This document shows positions 57,381-64,000 of a stretch of DNA of 64,000 bases, piece by piece; positions within the stretch are counted from its first letter, which is position 1; every line of letters starts with the position of its first letter. Both the position numbers and the translations under genes were made by a program. Location of the stretch: the NCBI GenBank assembly GCA_014621425.1, contig JAANBB010000003.1:310001-374000 (forward strand). The letters are read 5' to 3'. Under the pieces are notes generated by a model. It searched no databases. It was not told the origin of the DNA and worked only from the letters and a program-made list of their open reading frames with translations. Origin of the DNA: Cylindrodendrum hubeiense. Taxonomy: Eukaryota > Ascomycota > Sordariomycetes > Hypocreales > Nectriaceae.

Positions 57381-58977
57381 ATGGCCACCACTAACGCAAG
57401 TGCGCCTAAGCGGTCCTTAGCTCTGCCAGAGTCAGCCCGTGCCTTGGACAAGCTCAACAGACAGTTCAGTGTCGGAGGCATCAACTCCTTGCCTGTGTAC
57501 TTTGGATCTGGCCAGGGTTCTCGCCTCATTGTATGCCGTTGCCCATTACCCTTTACCCTGCTCAGGGGAGTTGAGACTGATGCCAGCCCATGTAACAGGA
57601 CTCAGACGGTCGCGAGCTTATCGACTTTATCTCTGGTTTCAGTGCCAGTAACCTCGGCCAGCGTCATCCCCGCATTCTTGAGGCCCAGCTCAACACGGCA
57701 AATCGAAGTATGTACACAATGACATTATGGGGCGACAGTGCATATGGCTAACTGCTTCACATTAGTCACCATCGCTAACATAGCCGGTCAGGCTGAGGGG
57801 TGGCCTGTATTGGCCAAGACGCTCTGCGAAAAGTTCGGCTATGACAAGGTTGTGGCCATGACGACCGGGTCGGAAGCCACCGATACGGCTTGTAAACTGG
57901 CACGGGGATGGGGAGTGAGCGTGAAGAAGATCAACCCGAGGGACGTCCTTGTCCTCGGAACTTCAGAGAATTACCACGGCACCATCTCCGGTGTCTGGCC
58001 ATTAATGGAGCCTGAAGCGGGCTGGGAAGGTTAGCATCTGCAATCGTTTTGCGTCTGTCCCGAGCTAACCAGAACGACACATAGAGTTCGCTACCTTCAG
58101 TAAGAATATGACCAACATCAATCCCAAGACTGGCAAAGTCCTTCGTTATCTACACCCCGAGGACTATGCCGAAGTCTTTGAGCAAATGCATGAGCGCATT
58201 GCTGCGGTTATCATGGAGCCGCTCCACGGTCTTGCTAGGTGATACTATGATCCGCTCTGATTCCCAGGAACAACCAAGTTCGCTAACCAACGTAACAGAT
58301 CAATGGAGGAGGAGATCAACTTCTGTATCGAGGTTCGGAAGCTTTGTAAGAAGTATAATATTCTGTTCATTGCCGATGAGGTCCGGATGGGCTCCTGTAA
58401 GACGGGAAGATTCCTGAGCTCTGACTGGATGGGACCCGAGAACAAGCCTGATATGGTAACTCTCGGAAAGTCCATTTCTGGAGGAGCTTTTCCCGCCTCC
58501 TTTGTGCTTGGCCCAGACGAGGTCATGACCAAAATGAAGCCATACCATTCCGTCAGCACCTTTTCTATGTCTTCCATGGCTGTTGCAGCCGTTCAAGCCG
58601 CCCTAAAAGTGTACGAGGAGGATAATCTGCAGCAGCGCGCTCGAGACATCCATGCCAAGTGGGCGGCAGAAACTTCAACCTGGAACTTTCCTTACCTCAG
58701 ATACGCCCCCGGCTTTGGCGCGGACTTGAACCTCCTTTTGGATGAGGAGTATCAGAACAGGCCTGAGAATATCTCGCCTCGTCGTTTATCTCTGTTATGT
58801 GTGAGCAAAGGCTTGCTTGTTTTCCCGGGAGCCAACGGTCGAGTTCGCTTGGGTGTGGCCTTGACCATCAGTGATGAGGATCTGTTCCAAGGTTTCAAGA
58901 TCCTGAAGGAGGCTTTAGATGAGTTGCCACTGTATGGGGATATTGAAGGCTCCGAGGAAACCCTCGGTGCGTTTTAA
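57381..58977 (+). CDS. Class-III PLP aminotransferase (ornithine-aminotransferase-like)
   Basis: Pyridoxal-phosphate enzyme that moves an omega- or alpha-amino group to a keto acid; by eye it is nearest to ornithine and related omega-aminotransferases. Five exons (introns 57531-57598, 57708-57765, 58030-58084 and 58239-58298) give 451 aa. Landmarks: GRELIDFISGFSASNLGQRH, TTGSEATDTACKLARGWG, Asp252 in ADEV and the Schiff-base Lys283 in LGKSISGG. All joins keep phase. The usual E-P-x-QGEAG loop is replaced by EPLHGLAR, so substrate preference may differ from true OAT. No mitochondrial presequence is evident. The divergent permease suggests use of an imported amine or amino acid as nitrogen source. 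Confidence 0.9.
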
Positions 58978-59483
58978 TAGAATAAATTCACCAAGATTAG
59001 CAAAATAACACAGTCATTGGTTCTGATATTATGTCTCAAACTTCAACTACTGCTTTTGGCTCTACTTGTTCATGGGAAAATTGGTGTTATATGCCTGAGC
59101 CTTTGAAACAGTCTATCTATGGTATCTTTTCTATCGTACATGGCCATGACCCTTTATTTCTAGTATTATGCATACGAGGAATATGGGGGGAAAGAAAAAT
59201 GGAAAAGGAAACGGTAAAATGTGTCTCTTGCAGCCTTTCGTGCCAAATGTTATTAACCCCTAGAGATACACGAACCCCAGATAATGTCTCTTGTCTTGTA
59301 TCGAATCTGGGAGGAATTAGTCTTTAGTGGGTCGATATACACCTGTATGCCATGCCAGGTTGGATCATATATCAATTTCTGGTCTGTTTAATTTATAGTA
59401 GATGAATGGGCATGACGGCAAACCATGAAATGGGTCATCTGGTTTAGATTCATGTAAATATTGAGCAAAATATGAACACATCC
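58978..59483. other. Convergent 3' intergenic region
   Basis: 506 bp, AT-rich, between convergent stops. A 98-codon frame at 59031-59327 lacks any family feature and is rejected. Confidence 0.6.
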
Positions 59484-60713
59484 TCATGACCACTCAATCC
59501 GTGGTATAGTTTGCCTTCCTTCTTCAATGATCCTCTTGGGTGACCATACGATCCACTCATACTCTATCGTAGCCGCTCTCTCCCCATCATCCCAACCCCA
59601 TAGATCGAGGCTTGCAAGCCAATCGACATCAATCTTCTCAGTAGGTACTTCGTCGCGGAGTATGCGAGACATGAAGGCACGGATAGAGAGGATGAAACTT
59701 TCCGCATCCGGTGACAAGGCAGTAACATGGCCTGCGCCGATGGCGACTCGCGGAGCTTGTTGAGCCCCGGTGTATTGACGTATCAACTGCCCGTTCTGCT
59801 CCCTCACAAACTGCAACACCCTATCTACGCTTTTCCACCAAAGCGCCAAGTCACTGTGGGTTTCGAATATGATTGGGCTTCTGATATCTGCGCCCCATTT
59901 CGATGTTCGAGTGTCTGGCGATGAAACCTCATAGAAGCTATCGCCGACAGACAAAAGATGCGACGCAGTGTCGTACCAGGAGAGCGAGTCAGGCGTATGT
60001 CCTGGTGTCTGTAGTACAATGATGCCTGTCGATATCGGCCGCGACACACTGGGAGAGTTGTACAGAATATGTTGACTGTCCTCAGCCAGTACGCCGATGG
60101 TATAATAGGGGCACACTGCCTTGAATGTCTTGGCCATGGAGTGCATACAAAGATGATCCCAGGGATTTATGAAGTCTGGGTCGAATGCAGAGGAGAGGAC
60201 CGTAGTTGGCGGACCCTGTCTTTCGGAGACATCGCCACGTTTTGGATTCGAGTCGGTTGGTGGTAGAAGACCAATGCCCAGAATATGGTCAAAATGGCAG
60301 TGACTGGTTATGACCAGGTATGGGAGCTGCCCACCCGGGTTGATGGTGTACTTCAAAACGGTATTCAGGTTCCATTTCTCTGGCATGTCAGAATTTCCTG
60401 GTGTGCCGTAATAGGGATTTTTGACATTTGTTGCACATCCTGCGTCGCTGAGGACGATGACACCGGCCGCTAATGTCGTCGCAGGGCTAGTGGTGTGGCA
60501 ATAGTGTTAGTGAGGAAGACATGACAAAATCACCGATTTAGAAGCAATGGCTCACTCTCTGGAGTCAAAAGAATCACTCATGCATATCTTAGCGAGAATG
60601 TTGGGATATTGGCCATATCCATCGTTCTCGCGGAAGAGAAAGATGGTCTCAGTCAGACGGCGAGCCGAGAATGGGCAATCATGGGGGAGGTCGAGTCTGT
60701 AATTCGTAGCCAT
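59484..60713 (-). CDS. Metallo-beta-lactamase-fold hydrolase
   Basis: Zinc hydrolase of the metallo-beta-lactamase superfamily. Two exons (intron 60487-60555) give 386 aa. The N-terminal region TIFLFRENDGYGQYPNILAK and VIVLSDAGCATNV fits the MBL opening strands. The metal motif is SHCHFDH (His115, His117, Asp119, His120), followed by LQTPGHTPDSLSWYD and LLSVGDSFYE (third ligand region), and a late GAGHV likely supplies the last His. The splice was found from the conserved N-terminal strands; without it the frame begins only at Met87. Substrate is unknown; many fungal relatives hydrolyse esters or lactones. No signal peptide, so intracellular. It sits between the aminotransferase and the MFS gene. 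Confidence 0.85.
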
Positions 60714-61409
60714 ATTGAAATATCGGATTGTTGTGTAATACGCCCGCCTGAGATTGGCTATTGCAGCGATCAGAGAACAATTTTATGTTCACACCATCGG
60801 GACATCGGGACGGGACGGACTGCACAAAGTGAGGAGTGCTACGGCAGATTAGAACGCCTCCTCAGTCGTGTGACCCAAGCATCACAGCGACGAAATAGTG
60901 ATGGCTTGGCCATCTAACCATTTCTGGTGTCGTAACCCCAAGATCGACAAATAACCGCAAGTTGGCTGTTTGAGTGGAAATTATCCAACAGATGTGCACT
61001 AACCTAGTTGTGGTAGCTTATCCGCACCTACAGATGTACAGACTGCCAGCTCACAAGCCGGACCCCGCACGGCTTTGACTTGGTGCCGGCGGCCAAACGA
61101 TGGTTGACGGTAATGCTTCCGTTCGATATGCCCTCCATTTCTGTTGTGTTATTTTTTGTGACTGTCCAAATGTCTTTTATTAAAGCTACAAACCCTTCAC
61201 TTGTTTTATTACATCGAGCTACGCGTTCCTGGGGGTCATTCCTTTCTCTAGTTCAATATTACATTTGACGCCCACCCATTCTAATTATTGTACATGTCGA
61301 TGGAGTTTTGTTTATTTCGCCCTGCAGATCTGCTTCTGATTCATCGCCTTCAAATCGCAGACGGGCCCAGCTTACTTTCAAGCCGCCTGTTTTGTTGATA
61401 CTGGTTCGT
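60714..61409. other. Intergenic region
   Basis: Promoter of the metallo-beta-lactamase gene and 3' flank of the MFS gene; nothing else recognised. Confidence 0.6.
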
Positions 61410-63035
61410 TCAACCCTCAGATTCAGTCGTCGTATTTCTTTTGGCACAAGGTGGGTTGGGAAGCTCGTGTGCGGATTCGGCGGCTTGCTGCTGTCGCTCT
61501 TCGATGGTAAGATTGCTTTTTGCAGTCGGAATTTTTATCAAAGTGTATAACCCCAAGGCGGCACCAGAAATTGCAACGGCGACCCAAAATGCGGTCCTGT
61601 ATCTTCGCTTGAGCTCAGTGAAGCCCGTCTGTTGCACGACGAGATCGCCAACACCCTGAAAAAATCCAATGCCCAGAAAGAGTACGCTGTTGATGAAAGC
61701 ACCAGCAAGGCCTTGGCGATGACTTGGCAGGTTATTGGTGATGAAGATATTGCTGACTGTAAAGGTAATGTCGATGCCTATTGTCGCGCACACCATTGCT
61801 GGGAACACATATGCCCAATAGTTTGCATCTGGTGGCATAATGGCGAACAGCAGCACCGAAACAAGATTGCCGATGCCTGAAATCAAAAGCAGCAGCTGGC
61901 CAGGTAGACGATGCAGGGTGAAGCCACCGACAGTACCAATGAGCAGCCCTCCAACTGCCAGTGGGGTGTACCATGCCGCTGTCAGAAGCGATGATATTCC
62001 CATGACTGATTGGATATAAAAGCTAGAGTAGAAGAGGAATAGCCCAAATCCGCCATACAGGAGAAACAAAGCAACCATCAGCCTTTTCATATACGTGGGA
62101 GCAAACAAGTCCCCAGGAATCAATGGGCTTTTCGCAAATCGAGTTTCGACCACATAGGCAGCAGCCAAGAAGCCAACTCCAAGTACCATGGTGACGATGA
62201 TGCGTGGGTTAGACCACCCCCGAGGGGCGCTTGAGCTATCGGTGATGGAATACACAACAAGAAGAAGTCCAGGAACGACTGTCGCGGTTCCTTTCCAATC
62301 CATCTCGTCATTGCCAGTGCGGTCGTCTCGATAATCACGAGGAATGGCTACTAGTGCAGCGACGGTAACCACAAACACAATGATGGAACCCAGCCAAAAG
62401 TACCATCGCCATGTTAGAAAATGGGACGAAATACCACCAAAAAGAATTCCAAAATAGAATCCAACAGGTGCAACAGCTCCATACAGGGCAAAAACTAGAT
62501 TCTTGCGTGGCCCTGGCCGGTAGGTTTTGCCGAGAAGTGTGAGACCTCCGACGAGGTAAGCCGCAGCACCAAGGCCTGCTAGTGCACGGCATACGATCAG
62601 CGTGCGGTAGTTTGTGCTGAATCCTGCAATTAAACACCATATAAAGGACCAAGCTATTCCAGCGTTGAAGACAATGTAGCAGCCGTAGATGTCGCTTAAT
62701 CGGCCGAGCGGTAGCAGGAATGAACCCGTCACGAGGGAGAAAACACTGGCTGGCCATGTTTGAGTAGCTTCGGGAATGTTGAGTTGTGTGGCTAGTTCGG
62801 GGAGAATGATGTTGAAGCCAGATACGAAGTACTCCTATATCAACATTGTTACTCATAGAGCTCGGAAATATCACCCTCTACCCAGACTTACGGTCATAAA
62901 TATTGAACCAAATATTGCAAAGCAGAATCCAATTTCAGACCACAGTGAGGTGAAAACTATTGGCCGCTGACGCCCAAGCTTGTCCAGTATGTCGACATCG
63001 GAGCCAACAACGTGCGTCGAGGCGATTTGGGGCAT
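61410..63035 (-). CDS. MFS transporter, drug:H+ antiporter (14-TM) type
   Basis: Major facilitator superfamily membrane carrier. Two exons (intron 62835-62891) give 522 aa with about 14 helices. Visible signatures: WPASVFSLVTGSFLLPLGRL (motif A region, GRLSDIYG), VCRALAGLGAAAYLVGG, PRKNLVFALYGAVAPVGFYF (motif C-like) and LPSHRQGLAGAFINSVLFLG late in the protein. This pattern belongs to the 14-spanner drug:H+ antiporter branch, as in aminotriazole-resistance-like transporters; whether it exports a drug, a metabolite or a natural amine is unknown. The splice SIFMT/EYFVSGFNIILP is phase 0. N-terminus has ~30 hydrophilic residues; the C-tail is polar. Confidence 0.9.
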
Positions 63036-64000
63036 TGCATCGATGGTTTGTCCCCTCGACTGAAAAATTTGGTGAGCAAAGATTGAGTGAACACAGAGAA
63101 GGTGAATCAGTAGGAGACTAAGGAGTCGAAATGGAAGGTCAAGCGCTCGAAACAGGTCTACTACCACCTAATCTAGCTCTCCCTAAGCGGGTCGTAGCGA
63201 TCTGCGGTGCGGTAAAACACCCTAATTAGGTTAGCTTGGCCTACTCAGCCTGTCTCAATGCCTGTCTCAATGCTCCACATGCTCTGTCTTCACATTCCAC
63301 CGAGAAGCATAACAAGCAGCAAGGTGAACACCTTGAGAGTTACAAGGTGAAGATGCACATAAAGCAGATGAATGAAGCTATGAATCCAGTTGGGACTATC
63401 AAGGACCCATGTCTTATGCACTGCCACACTCTCTTTGTTGTACCGGGTACGCCTAGGATCACACTCAACACCCAGACTCTACACGGCGTGGCATCCGTTG
63501 CCCGAGACGTATTTCCGGATCCTAACCAGCTTGCATAACCTGATACTTGCACTCATTTGCCATCACTTCTCATAGACGGGATCCGCGGGGTCCGCCGCCA
63601 GTCTCCCTGCCAGGTAGCTATTGAAGCTGGGGCCAAGATGCTAACTCACTTCCCCTTTTGCGCACGCATGGAGATGTCGTAGTTGAGTCCACGATGACTG
63701 CTGATGATCCAAGGATGCTTAAACTCCAAGTGATCTTTCATTTGTAGTTGAGGACGTTGTACGTCGGATAAATTGCGACAGGCCGAACGGTCTCATCAAT
63801 TGACGGGTACGATCAGGATCCAATGACGTCTCATAGAAGCCAGCAACGGCCTTAGCCGCTCTGCAGGTGCATTAATTTTGAAATATTACAGGCAATCTTT
63901 GTTTAAAAAACGAAGCCTCTCGTGTCATAGGCTTGAAATCGTGGATTGATATAGTTGTCCCATCTCGAAGCTTTCCAGTCTTGCCTTGTCCTAGTGAGTG
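63036..64000. other. Terminal intergenic region
   Basis: No gene recognised. It includes the MFS promoter and a 12-bp tandem pair CTGTCTCAATGC at 63250-63273. The frame at 63236-63538 has no family features. Confidence 0.5.

Noticed and set aside
59031..59327. 98-codon plus-strand frame after the aminotransferase
   Set aside because: AT-rich 3' region; no homologous-looking segment.
1..64000. CRISPR array, rRNA or prophage features
   Set aside because: None present; the intron-rich structure shows a eukaryotic nuclear sequence.

Overview
The window reads as nuclear DNA of a filamentous ascomycete (Pezizomycotina). Most genes are split by many short introns (about 44-125 nt, nearly all GT-AG, with CTAAC/CTGAC-type branch sites). 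Genes are spaced and transcribed singly on both strands. The families are typical of these fungi: PTH11/CFEM receptors, RTA1 proteins, Zn2Cys6 regulators, alpha-arrestin, GH3/GH35/GH93 enzymes, MFS and amino-acid permeases. The mix of plant-polysaccharide enzymes and PTH11-type receptors suggests a plant-associated or saprotrophic Sordariomycete-like species, which is an inference. No rRNA, tRNA, CRISPR or intact transposon was recognised. All exon joins were made by eye from conserved protein blocks and phase; every gene called intact closes in frame.

Layout. 0.2-7 kb: secreted carboxylesterase, GH3 beta-glucosidase and a 7TM protein. 7-10.9 kb: gene-poor, with the decayed N-terminus of a STAND/NLR-type protein. 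10.9-18 kb: RTA1 protein and two PTH11-like rhodopsin-fold receptors. 18.7-24.5 kb: urea-permease-like sodium:solute symporter, a divergent DszC-type flavoprotein and a beta-carbonic anhydrase. 24.5-27 kb: empty. 27-30.2 kb: membrane glycosyltransferase-like protein and a CFEM-PTH11 receptor. 31.5-37 kb: orphan genes, a 5'-truncated gene, an SDR and a further relic. 38.3-40.2 kb: an eight-exon secreted Cys-rich protein. 40.9-47.1 kb: GH93 exo-arabinanase, Zn2Cys6 regulator and GH35/DUF5597 beta-galactosidase. 48-49.6 kb: alpha-arrestin. 50.4-63 kb: Zn2Cys6 regulator, RTA1 protein, amino-acid permease, class-III aminotransferase, metallo-beta-lactamase and MFS transporter.

Two neighbourhoods look like local functional units. 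The first (40.9-47.1 kb) joins an arabinan-acting and a galactan-acting enzyme to a regulator that shares a divergent promoter with the GH35 gene. It fits use of pectin side chains. The second (50.4-63 kb) has an amino-acid permease and an ornithine-aminotransferase-like enzyme on opposite strands of a GATA-motif-rich promoter. A regulator, a hydrolase and an exporter-type MFS protein flank them, which suggests an amine or amino-acid catabolic locus. The urea permease/DszC/carbonic anhydrase trio is a weaker third candidate. About 25 protein genes look intact; the rest are partial or decayed.
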